The notes under the pieces: generated by a model | Seen by the model: only the letters and a program-made list of their open reading frames with translations | Database searches by the model: none | What the model was told of the DNA's origin: nothing | Made by a program: the position numbers and the translations under genes | In this document: positions 7,716 to 14,482 of the stretch, piece by piece | Numbering within the stretch: position 1 is the stretch's first letter | How the letters are laid out: each line of letters begins with the position of its first letter | Origin: DASXRC01 sp036506495 | Lineage (GTDB): Bacteria; Actinomycetota; Actinomycetes; Mycobacteriales; Micromonosporaceae | NCBI GenBank assembly: GCA_036506495.1 | Contig: DASXRQ010000142.1 | Span: 1-29,354 of the forward strand | Length of the DNA stretch: 29,354 nucleotides | Direction of reading: 5' to 3'

Positions 7716-8996
7716 ATGACCGCGACGACGATGCCGATCGAAACTCCCGCGCTGGTGGCCGCCGGCTCTCGGCCACGGATCATGAGCCCCGCCCTGGCGC
7801 TCGTCTTCCTCGCCTCGTTCGGGTCCCTGACCAGCTTCTACCTGCTGCTGTCGGTCGTGCCCCTGTACGCCACCTCGGTTGGCGCCGGCGGAACGGGCGC
7901 CGGGTTCGCGACCGGCGCGCTGATGCTCTCGACGGTCGCCGCCGAGCTCGCCTCGCCGCGGCTGATCGCCAGGTTCGGGTACCGCCCGATGCTGGCGGCG
8001 GGCCTGGTCCTGCTCGGGGCGCCGGCGCTGGCGTTCCCGCTGTCGTCCAGCCTGGTGGCCATCCTGGCGGTCTGCGCGGTGCGCGGGCTCGGCTTCGCGA
8101 TCATCATGGTGGTCGGCGGTGCCCTGATCGCCTCGCTGCTGCCGGCCGAACGCCGCGGTGAGGGCCTGGGCCTCTACGGCCTGGTCGCCGGCGTGCCGTC
8201 CGTTGCCGCGCTGCCGCTGGGTGTCTGGCTCGCCGGCCGCGTCGGCTACCCGGTGGTGTTCGTGGCCGGAGCGGTCGCGGCGCTGGCCGGGCTCGCCGCC
8301 GTTCCCGGCCTCCGCGGCCACGGCGGCGCCGGTGACCCGCACGCGTCCGCCGCCGACCGTGGTGCCGGTGCCGACCGTGGTGCCGGTGCCGAGCGGCCGA
8401 TCGGTGTGCTGGCCGGTCTGGCCACGCCCGCGCTGCTGCGCCCGGCTCTCGTGTTCGCCGCCACGACGATCGCCGGCGGCGTGGTCGTCACGTTCCTGCC
8501 GCTCGCGGTGACCCACGTGTCCGGCGGGCTCGTCGCGATCGCGTTGCTGGTCCAGTCGGCGGCGGCGACGGTGACCCGCTGGTGGGCGGGTCGGTACGGT
8601 GACCGGCACGGGTCGGCCGGCCTGCTCGCGCCGGCCGTGCTCGTCGCCGGGACCGGCATGCTGCTGCTCGCGGTCACCGGCAGCCCGATCGCCGTGATCG
8701 CCGGCATGCTCCTGTTCGGCACGGGCTTCGGCGTCGCCCAGAACGCCACCCTCTCCGTGATGCTCGAGCGCGTGCCCGCATCCGGGTACGGCACGGTCAG
8801 CGCCGTCTGGAACCTCGCCTACGACGCCGGGTACGGCGTGGGCGCCGCCGGATTCGGGCTGGTCGCGGCGTACACCGGGCAGCCGGCCGGCTTCGCGATC
8901 ACCGGCCTGCTCGTCCTGGCCGCGCTGCGCGTCGCCCGCCGCCGCCCCTCCCCGACGATCATGACGTTTCCGCCGGACACGCCCGGCGCGTCCTGA
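7716..8996 (+). CDS. MFS transporter, 12-helix drug-efflux-like
   Basis: A 426-residue membrane protein with about 12 hydrophobic helices. SPALALVFLASFGSLTSFYL is helix 1, RLIARFGYRPMLAAG is the loop 2-3 motif, and a central loop around residues 207-230 is rich in Ala/Gly/Asp/Arg with two copies of DRGAGA. YDAGYGVGAAGFGLVA sits in a late helix. It is probably a proton-coupled exporter of a small molecule. The ATG at 7716 starts a normal N-terminus and lies close behind a TAGCGT element, with no ribosome binding site, suggesting a leaderless mRNA. It is divergent from the MocR regulator. Its last ~13 codons (TIMTFPPDTPGAS) are written by the left arm and loop of a perfect hairpin, so this tail probably has no function. 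Confidence 0.88.
   Translation: MTATTMPIETPALVAAGSRPRIMSPALALVFLASFGSLTSFYLLLSVVPLYATSVGAGGTGAGFATGALMLSTVAAELASPRLIARFGYRPMLAAGLVLLGAPALAFPLSSSLVAILAVCAVRGLGFAIIMVVGGALIASLLPAERRGEGLGLYGLVAGVPSVAALPLGVWLAGRVGYPVVFVAGAVAALAGLAAVPGLRGHGGAGDPHASAADRGAGADRGAGAERPIGVLAGLATPALLRPALVFAATTIAGGVVVTFLPLAVTHVSGGLVAIALLVQSAAATVTRWWAGRYGDRHGSAGLLAPAVLVAGTGMLLLAVTGSPIAVIAGMLLFGTGFGVAQNATLSVMLERVPASGYGTVSAVWNLAYDAGYGVGAAGFGLVAAYTGQPAGFAITGLLVLAALRVARRRPSPTIMTFPPDTPGAS
8355..8390. repeat. Two exact 18-bp tandem repeats inside the MFS gene
   Basis: The unit GACCGTGGTGCCGGTGCC occurs at 8355-8372 and 8373-8390, encoding DRGAGA twice in the cytoplasmic loop between the two six-helix halves. The length is a multiple of three, so copy-number change would alter only the loop. 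Confidence 0.9.
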
Positions 8997-9012
8997 CGGA
9001 AACGTCATGATC
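8957..9012. terminator. Perfect 16-bp-arm hairpin between convergent genes
   Basis: GATCATGACGTTTCCG (8957-8972) is exactly repeated inverted as CGGAAACGTCATGATC (8997-9012) around a 24-base loop. It lies where the MFS gene (+) meets the SRPBCC gene (-), with the left arm inside the MFS coding region. There is no T-run, as usual for actinobacterial terminators. It probably ends transcription from both sides, and may be one copy of a dispersed palindromic family. Confidence 0.75.
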
Positions 9013-9019
9013 ATCCGCA

Positions 9020-9658
9020 TCAACCGGCGTACGCCTTCGTCGTGTTGGCCACCGCGGCGGCGGCCTCGGTCTCGCTGGCGCCGCCGGCCCGGTTCGCCTC
9101 GCCCCACGCGTCGCTGCTGCCGGACATGAACTCCCGCCCCTCGGTGCTCCGCATCCACGCCGCCTTGTCGGCGTCGGCCATTGAGCCGCCGGCGAGGTGC
9201 CGGCCGAGCCCGAGCACCGCCAGGTCCCAGCCGACGCCGACGTCGCCGGGACCGTATTCCGCCCAGCGCGCGGGATCCTTGACCATCGCGTGCTCGAGCT
9301 CGAGCAGCGTCCGGCCGTCGCCCGCTGGCGACAACCGCGCCTCGACCTCGCCCGCGTCCTCCGGGGCGGGATCGGCCCCGTAGACCCAGGTCACCTTCAG
9401 CCGGCGCGGCGGTTCACACTCCAGGATCTCGCCCGAGGCGTTGCCCTCGAGCCGATAGGTTCCGCCGAGCCGGAGATCCCCGCTGATCGGCAGGAACCAG
9501 CGGTTGATGCGCTCGGCGCTCGTGATGGCATCCCAAACGTCGTCGATGTCGGCGTCGTAGGTGCGCCGCAGCACGACGGTGTGACCCTTACCCGCGGGGA
9601 TCGTGCGGAGTCCCACCTCGCGGTGGACGGCCGTCAGTTCGCTGAGGATGTCGCTCAT
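9020..9658 (-). CDS. SRPBCC/AHSA1-like domain protein
   Basis: A 212-residue cytosolic protein. The core VVLRRTYDADIDDVWDAITS, AERINRWFLPISGDLRLGG, CEPPRRLKVTWVYG and LLELEHAMVKD is the activator-of-Hsp90-homology/START-like fold, a hydrophobic ligand-binding cup. The segment GPGDVGVGWDLAVLGLGRHL and the extended, Ala-rich C-terminus are typical of actinobacterial members paired with ArsR. The exact biochemical role of this group is unknown. The start at 9658 has GGGAG nearby and overlaps the stop of the ArsR gene by 4 bp (ATGA), so the two are translated together. The 3' end faces the MFS gene across the 16-bp-arm hairpin. Confidence 0.9.
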   Translation of the reverse strand: MSDILSELTAVHREVGLRTIPAGKGHTVVLRRTYDADIDDVWDAITSAERINRWFLPISGDLRLGGTYRLEGNASGEILECEPPRRLKVTWVYGADPAPEDAGEVEARLSPAGDGRTLLELEHAMVKDPARWAEYGPGDVGVGWDLAVLGLGRHLAGGSMADADKAAWMRSTEGREFMSGSSDAWGEANRAGGASETEAAAAVANTTKAYAG

Positions 9659-10002
9659 CGGCCTCTCCCTTGTCGTTGTCGGCGCTGTCGTTTGCCCCGA
9701 GCCAGCTCGGTGGCCAGCGCGTCGAGCCGCTGCGTCCAGAACCGGCGGAAGCGTTGCAGCCACACGTCGACCTCCTGCAGCGGCGCCGCGTCGACGGCGT
9801 ACAGGCGGCGAGTGCCGTCCGCGCGCACGGTCGCGAAGCCGCTCTCCCTTAGCACCCGCAGATGCTGCGAGACCGCCGGCTGCGAGATCCCGAACTCCGC
9901 CCGGATGGTCGTGGTGACCGCACCGGACGTCTGCTCGCCGTCGGCGAGCAGCTCCAGGATCCGACGCCGGACCGGATCGCCGAGAACGTCGAATGCGTGC
10001 AC
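9655..10002 (-). CDS. ArsR-family winged-helix regulator
   Basis: A 115-residue regulator starting at GTG (10000-10002). VLGDPVRRRILELLADGEQT, then SQPAVSQHLRVLRESGFATV and the wing RADGTRRLYAVDAAPLQEVD, are the ArsR fold. No cysteine-rich metal site is visible, so it belongs to the non-metal ArsR group that accompanies SRPBCC proteins. The very basic C-terminus (GKRQRRQRQGRGR) may reflect the overlap with the next gene's ribosome binding site. It is first in a two-gene operon with the SRPBCC gene and divergent from the lysyl-tRNA synthetase gene. A 10-bp AT-rich palindrome upstream is the likely operator. Confidence 0.92.
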   Translation of the reverse strand: MHAFDVLGDPVRRRILELLADGEQTSGAVTTTIRAEFGISQPAVSQHLRVLRESGFATVRADGTRRLYAVDAAPLQEVDVWLQRFRRFWTQRLDALATELARGKRQRRQRQGRGR

Positions 10003-10120
10003 TCGGGAGACTCTACCGGCTATCGCTTATATAAGTCAAACCTGTGATAACGCGACGCCGGCGCGGGCCGTCTCCGGCGGCTGGGGGAGAATGGATCGCC
10101 GCACGGAAGGAAGGTCGATC
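10003..10120. promoter_or_regulatory. Divergent ArsR/LysRS promoter region with palindrome
   Basis: CTTATATAAG (10026-10035) is a perfect 10-bp palindrome in otherwise GC-rich DNA. It overlaps a TTGACTTATATAAG stretch on the minus strand, so it sits in the arsR-type promoter and would allow autorepression. The synthetase side has GGAAGGAAGG before its GTG start. Confidence 0.55.
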
Positions 10121-11854
10121 GTGGTTCAGAGGATTGAGGCCGACTGGGTCTCCCGGTTCGCCGACGAGGTCGTCGCCGAGGCGGAGCGCCGCGCGCCCGG
10201 CAAGCCGATCGTCTGCGCGTCCGGCCTGAGCCCGTCCGGCCCGATCCACCTAGGCAACTTGCGCGAGGTGATGACACCGCACCTGGTCGCCGACGAGATA
10301 CGGCGCCGCGGGCACGCGTGCGTCCACATCCTCTCCTGGGACGACTACGACCGGTTCCGGAAGGTGCCCGTTGGGGTCGACCCGTCCTGGGCCAAGCACA
10401 TCGGCAAGCCGCTGACCTCCGTGCCGGCGCCGCCCGGGAGCCCGTACGCCAACTGGGCCGAGCACTTCAAGGCGCCTATGATCGCGGCTTTGGCCGAGCT
10501 CGGCGTCGAGTACCGGCCGATCAGCCAGACCGAGATGTACACCTCCGGGGCGTACCGCGAGATGATCCTGCTCGCGATGCGCGGACGCGAGCGGATCGAC
10601 GCGATCCTGGCCCGCTACCGAACCAAGCCCGCACCCGCCGCGGCGGCCGCCCGCCCCGCCGCCGGGGCGGACGAGGACGACCTCGCCGCGGCCGCGGTCG
10701 CCGCCGAGGGCTCCGGGGCGGCGACCGAGGACGACGGCAGCGGCACGGGGGCGGGGTACTTCCCGTACAAGCCGTACTGCTCGGCATGCGAGCGGGATCT
10801 GACGACCGTGACCGCGTACGACGACGACACGACCGCGTTGACCTACGTCTGCGGTGGCTGCGGGCACTCGGAGACCGTGCTCCTGTCGGAGTTCAACCGC
10901 GGCAAGCTGGTGTGGAAGGTCGACTGGCCGATGCGGTGGGCGTACGAGGGCGTCATCTTCGAGCCGTCCGGAGTGGATCACACCTCGCCGGGATCGTCGT
11001 TCGTGGTCGGCAGCAAGATCATCCGCGAGGTGTTCGGCGCCGAGCCGCCGATCGGCCCGATGTACGCGTTCGTCGGCATCAGCGGGATGGCCAAGATGAG
11101 CAGCTCGCGCGGCGGGGTACCGACCGCGGCGGACGCCCTGGAGATCATGGAGGCGCCGCTGCTCCGCTGGCTGTATGCGCGGCGCCGGCCCAACCAGTCG
11201 TTCAAGGTCGCGTTCGATCAGGAGATCCATCGCCTGTACGACGAGTGGGACGCCCTGGGCCGCAAGGTGCACGACGAGACCGCTTCGCCCGCCGACGCGG
11301 CCGCGTACCGCCGGGCGGTCGGCACGGCCGCCGGCCCGCTGCCGGCGACGGCGCGCCCGGTGCCGTACCGGACGCTCGCGTCGATCGTCGACGTCACGAC
11401 CGGCAACGACGAACAGACACTGCGGATCCTGCGCGACCTGGACCCGGACGACCCGATCACCTCGCTGGACGGCGTGCGGCCGCGCCTGGACAAGGCCCGG
11501 CACTGGGTCGACACCCAGCTCCCGGTCGAGCAGCGGACCCGGGTGCGCGAGGAACCGGACAAGGAGTTGCTCGCGTCGCTGAACGACACCGAGCGGGAGG
11601 CGCTGCGGCTGCTGGTGGACGGGCTCGAGTCGCATTGGTCACTCGATGGCCTGACCACGCTCGTGTACGGCGTGCCGAAGAAGATGGCCGGGTTGCCGCC
11701 AGAGGTCAGGCCCACGCCGGAGTTGAAGGCCGCGCAGCGGAAGTTCTTCGCGCTGGTGTACCGGCTCCTGATCGGGCGCGACACCGGGCCGCGGCTGCCG
11801 ACGCTGCTGCTGGCCGTCGGCGCCGACCGGGTGCGCACGTTGCTGGGCGGCTAA
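10121..11854 (+). CDS. lysS: Class I lysyl-tRNA synthetase
   Basis: A 577-residue cytosolic enzyme that charges tRNA(Lys) with lysine. It is the class I (archaeal-type) form, shown by the Rossmann start CASGLSPSGPIHLGNLRE with HLGN in place of HIGH (about 43-46) and the KMSKS-loop equivalent KMSSSRGG (about 325-331). A CxxC pair at 220/223 and another at 244/247 form a likely zinc site. The C-terminal helical anticodon domain follows. Residues 171-211 are an Ala/Asp/Gly-rich, low-complexity insertion just before the zinc region. The GTG at 10121 is chosen for its AAGG six bases upstream; an in-frame ATG at 10091 would add 10 residues. Actinomycetes with this gene often also keep a class II enzyme elsewhere, which cannot be seen here. 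Confidence 0.95.
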   Translation: MVQRIEADWVSRFADEVVAEAERRAPGKPIVCASGLSPSGPIHLGNLREVMTPHLVADEIRRRGHACVHILSWDDYDRFRKVPVGVDPSWAKHIGKPLTSVPAPPGSPYANWAEHFKAPMIAALAELGVEYRPISQTEMYTSGAYREMILLAMRGRERIDAILARYRTKPAPAAAAARPAAGADEDDLAAAAVAAEGSGAATEDDGSGTGAGYFPYKPYCSACERDLTTVTAYDDDTTALTYVCGGCGHSETVLLSEFNRGKLVWKVDWPMRWAYEGVIFEPSGVDHTSPGSSFVVGSKIIREVFGAEPPIGPMYAFVGISGMAKMSSSRGGVPTAADALEIMEAPLLRWLYARRRPNQSFKVAFDQEIHRLYDEWDALGRKVHDETASPADAAAYRRAVGTAAGPLPATARPVPYRTLASIVDVTTGNDEQTLRILRDLDPDDPITSLDGVRPRLDKARHWVDTQLPVEQRTRVREEPDKELLASLNDTEREALRLLVDGLESHWSLDGLTTLVYGVPKKMAGLPPEVRPTPELKAAQRKFFALVYRLLIGRDTGPRLPTLLLAVGADRVRTLLGG

Positions 11855-11890
11855 GCCCGCCGCCGCCCGCGCCGCCGCCTCTCTCGGTCG

Positions 11891-11961
11891 CGATCTTGCA
11901 GTTGTGGCGCCTCACAAGCGGTATAAACCGGGCCGACTCACCCACCAGAACTGCAAGATCG
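11891..11961. terminator. Perfect 13-bp-arm inverted repeat between convergent genes
   Basis: CGATCTTGCAGTT (11891-11903) is repeated inverted as AACTGCAAGATCG (11949-11961) with a 45-base loop. It lies between the ends of lysS (+) and the flavoprotein gene (-). The right arm is inside the flavoprotein coding region and encodes its last residues (RSCSS). It resembles the hairpin at 8957-9012 in position and GATC-containing ends. Confidence 0.6.
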
Positions 11962-13083
11962 GCGGGGCCAGGCGCCGCGGGCGATCGCCGCCAGCGTGCG
12001 CGCGTCGAGCAAGCCGTCGCCCAGGCCGAGCTCGACCATAGTGTCGAAGACCCGCTGGTCGCGCCCCGCCGCGACGACGGCACCGTCCACGATGGAGGGA
12101 CGTCGGGCGAGCCAGGCCGCGGCGGAGCTGTGCCGCAGGTGCCGGCCGAGCCGGCGGCGCAGCGCCTCGGTATAGCGGGTGGCCGCGTACGACGGCGACC
12201 GGGCCGCGGCGTCGCCAGCCAGAGCGCCGGAGAGCACCGCGTAGAAGATGCCCTCGCCGGTGAAGGGATTGATCAGCGACAGCGCGTCGCCGGCGAGCAC
12301 GATCCGGTCCCGGCCCGGCGGCGGCCGGCGGGTGGACAGCGGCAGATGGTGGGCGCGCAGCCCGGTCACCGCCGCGGGATCCACATCCGGTAGCAGCGCT
12401 CCGAGCCGATCCAGCAGGTGCGCGCGGCTGACCGGGCGGCCACGCAACACCTCGCCGTACCCGACGTTCGCGGTGCCGTCGCCGATCGGGAAGGCCCAGG
12501 CGTACGCCGGCCAGCCCGACGCCGACGTCACGATGCGCTGCTCGTGTGCTGCGCCGGCCGGCGCCGCCGCGTACCCGCGGATCGCGACCGCCAGGTGGCC
12601 GTCCGGGTTCGGGCCGTGGCCGAGCTCGCGGCGTACCACCGAATTCGCTCCGTCGGCACCGACCACCGCCCGCGCGGCGATCTCGCGGTCGAGCACGACC
12701 AGCCCGTCGCGGGAGTCCAGCCTGCGCACGGTGTGTCGGTGCAGCCGCGCGCCGGCCGCCACCGCGGCCGCGACCAGCCGCGCGTCGAACACAGTGCGCG
12801 GGACGGTGTACGCCGGTCGGCGCACCCGGCGCGCCACCTGGTGGCCGTCCGGCCCGATCAACCGCAGCCCGGTCACCGGCGCGTAACCGGCCACCGCGTT
12901 GGGCAGGCCGAGCCCGGCGAGCACGTCGAGCACGTGCGGGGCGATGCCGTCGCCGCACGGCTTGTCGCGCGGGAAGTCCTCGCGGTCGAGCAGGAGCACC
13001 CGCGCACCGGCCCCCCGTGCGGCGAGCGCCGCGGCGGCGCCGGCCGGGCCGGCACCGATGACCGCGACGTCGTACTCGTCCAT
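11938..13083 (-). CDS. Geranylgeranyl-reductase-family FAD oxidoreductase
   Basis: A 381-residue flavoprotein. DVAVIGAGPAGAAAALAARG (about 5-24) is the FAD-binding Rossmann fold. DREDFPRDKPCGDGIAPH contains the family's conserved Cys-Gly-Asp, ARAVVGADGANSVVRREL is the GD-containing motif, and RIVLAGDALSLINPFTGEGI is the second FAD motif. The family reduces isoprenoid double bonds (geranylgeranyl chains, menaquinone tails) or acts on related lipids. The start at 13083 overlaps the upstream stop (TGATG), so it is coupled to the dehydrogenase before it. The last residues come from the arm of an inverted repeat, and the shared stop region suggests a neutral C-terminal extension. The exact substrate cannot be assigned. 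Confidence 0.9.
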   Translation of the reverse strand: MDEYDVAVIGAGPAGAAAALAARGAGARVLLLDREDFPRDKPCGDGIAPHVLDVLAGLGLPNAVAGYAPVTGLRLIGPDGHQVARRVRRPAYTVPRTVFDARLVAAAVAAGARLHRHTVRRLDSRDGLVVLDREIAARAVVGADGANSVVRRELGHGPNPDGHLAVAIRGYAAAPAGAAHEQRIVTSASGWPAYAWAFPIGDGTANVGYGEVLRGRPVSRAHLLDRLGALLPDVDPAAVTGLRAHHLPLSTRRPPPGRDRIVLAGDALSLINPFTGEGIFYAVLSGALAGDAAARSPSYAATRYTEALRRRLGRHLRHSSAAAWLARRPSIVDGAVVAAGRDQRVFDTMVELGLGDGLLDARTLAAIARGAWPRRSCSSGG

Positions 13084-13949
13084 CAGCCCCGTGCGCCCGA
13101 CAGGATGTGGGCCAGGAATGCCACGTAGTCCGCGTCGCCGAGTCCCGCGGCCTCCGCATCGGCGAGCCAGGAGCGGGTGGCGGCGGCGATGCGAAGGTCG
13201 ACGCCGGCCTCGTCGGCCGCCGCGGTGAGCAGGTCGGCGTCCTTGCGCGCGAGACGCAGGGCGAACCGCGGCGGATACTCTCCGGACTCCAGCATCGGCC
13301 GCCGCCGCTCCGCCTGCGCGGCGACCGGTGTCACGGCGAGCACGTCGAACGCGGCCTCGCGCGACAGGCCGAGGCCGTCCGCGAGCGCGAGCGCCTCGCC
13401 CAGTACGCCGAGGATGCCGAACATGGTCGAGTTGGCCACCAGCTTCGCCGCCGCACCGGATCCGAGCGGCCCGACGGAGAGCGGCCGGCCCACTGTGGAC
13501 AGCAGCGGCTTCCAGCGCTCAACGAGGTCATCGGGCCCGCCGACGAACACGTTGAGCGTGCCGCCCTCGGCCTCCGCGAGGCTGCCCAGCACCGGGGCGT
13601 CGAGCAGGCCCGCCGCCGCCGGCAGGACGTCGCGCAGGCGGACGACCGCCGCCGGTCCCACCGTCGACATCTCGATGACCGTCGATCCGGGCCGGAGGCC
13701 CGCGGCGACGCCGTCCGGGCCCTCGGTGACCACGCGCAGCGCGTCCGGGTCGGCGAGCATGGTGATCACGACTTCGGCGGCGCCGGCGGCGGCGCCGGGA
13801 CTCTCCGCCCGCCGGGCTCCGGTGGCGACGAGCGCATCGGCCTTGCCGGCGGTGCGATTCCAGACAGCGAGGTCGTGCCCGGCATCGAGGAGCCGGCGGG
13901 CCACCCGCGAGCCCATCGCGCCGAGGCCGAGGACGGCGACACGCGTCAT
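13083..13949 (-). CDS. NAD(P)-dependent beta-hydroxyacid-dehydrogenase-like oxidoreductase
   Basis: A 288-residue cytosolic enzyme. RVAVLGLGAMGSRVARRLLD (3-22) is the NAD(P)-binding GxGxMG motif. VIEMSTVGP and LLDAPVLGSLAEAEGGTLNV are the substrate-binding loops, and GSGAAAKLVANSTMFGILGV holds the catalytic Lys. This is the 6-phosphogluconate/3-hydroxyisobutyrate dehydrogenase superfamily; the DAPVLGS variant (usual DAPVSGG) suggests an imine-reductase-like or glyoxylate-reductase-like subgroup. The start codon at 13949 has no obvious strong ribosome binding site. Its stop overlaps the next gene's start by one base. A shared pathway with the flavoprotein is inferred from the coupling. Confidence 0.88.
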   Translation of the reverse strand: MTRVAVLGLGAMGSRVARRLLDAGHDLAVWNRTAGKADALVATGARRAESPGAAAGAAEVVITMLADPDALRVVTEGPDGVAAGLRPGSTVIEMSTVGPAAVVRLRDVLPAAAGLLDAPVLGSLAEAEGGTLNVFVGGPDDLVERWKPLLSTVGRPLSVGPLGSGAAAKLVANSTMFGILGVLGEALALADGLGLSREAAFDVLAVTPVAAQAERRRPMLESGEYPPRFALRLARKDADLLTAAADEAGVDLRIAAATRSWLADAEAAGLGDADYVAFLAHILSGARG

Positions 13950-13969
13950 GACAGATCACACTATGCGGT

Positions 13970-13984
13970 ACGCCGCCGCGGCGT
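13970..13984. terminator. Small GC hairpin between the membrane protein and dehydrogenase genes
   Basis: ACGCCG-ccg-CGGCGT forms a stem with six base pairs directly after the stop of the membrane protein gene and before the dehydrogenase start. There is no T-run. It could end the Rhs operon transcript, but the loop is minimal. Confidence 0.3.
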
Positions 13985-13996
13985 CCGGCGCGTCAC

Positions 13997-14425
13997 TTAT
14001 CGTCGCGCGTGCCTCCGCCCCCGCCACCACAGGGCGAGCGCGCCCGGTTCGTCCCGGGTGGCCGGCGGGACCGCCAGCTTCGGTTGGTTGAACAGCGTCA
14101 CGGATATGCCGATTAGCAGGAAGGCGACGAACGCGACGAACGCCCAGCGCGCCACCGTGCCGGCCACGTTGGACACCGTTCCGGCCGTGGCTTCCTGGAC
14201 CACCACCGCGGCCATCGACAGGACGAGCCCCGTCAGCCCGAGGATGGCCGAGGGGAGCCCGCGGACGTACCCCTGCCTCCGGGCGTCCCGGAACGTCCAG
14301 TGGCGCCGCGTGTCCTCCGGCCGGGGACCGGTGGACTTCGCCGTCCAGATCTTCGGCAGGATCAGGAGGCAGTAGCCGGCGCACGGAGCCAGGATCAGCG
14401 CCGGGATGAGAAGCTTGAGGTTCAT
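13997..14425 (-). CDS. Small multi-pass membrane protein, candidate Rhs immunity protein
   Basis: A 142-residue protein not recognised as a known family. Three hydrophobic helices are visible: residues 4-24 (LKLLIPALILAPCAGYCLLI), 57-77 (LPSAILGLTGLVLSMAAVVV) and about 91-112 (ARWAFVAFVAFLLIGISVTL). A basic loop (about 25-56) separates the first two, and a basic C-terminal tail ends HARR. The start at 14425 has a strong GGAGGG. It lies 57 bp downstream of the giant Rhs gene in the same direction. In polymorphic toxin systems the gene directly after the toxin is its immunity protein, and a membrane protein there suits a toxin that attacks membranes. That role is inferred from position and topology. 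A general small membrane protein is the alternative. Confidence 0.75.
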   Translation of the reverse strand: MNLKLLIPALILAPCAGYCLLILPKIWTAKSTGPRPEDTRRHWTFRDARRQGYVRGLPSAILGLTGLVLSMAAVVVQEATAGTVSNVAGTVARWAFVAFVAFLLIGISVTLFNQPKLAVPPATRDEPGALALWWRGRRHARR

Positions 14426-14482
14426 CTCGCGTTCCCTCCACAGGTCATTGTCCTGGCTCCGTCACTCGTCGGCTCGTCACCG

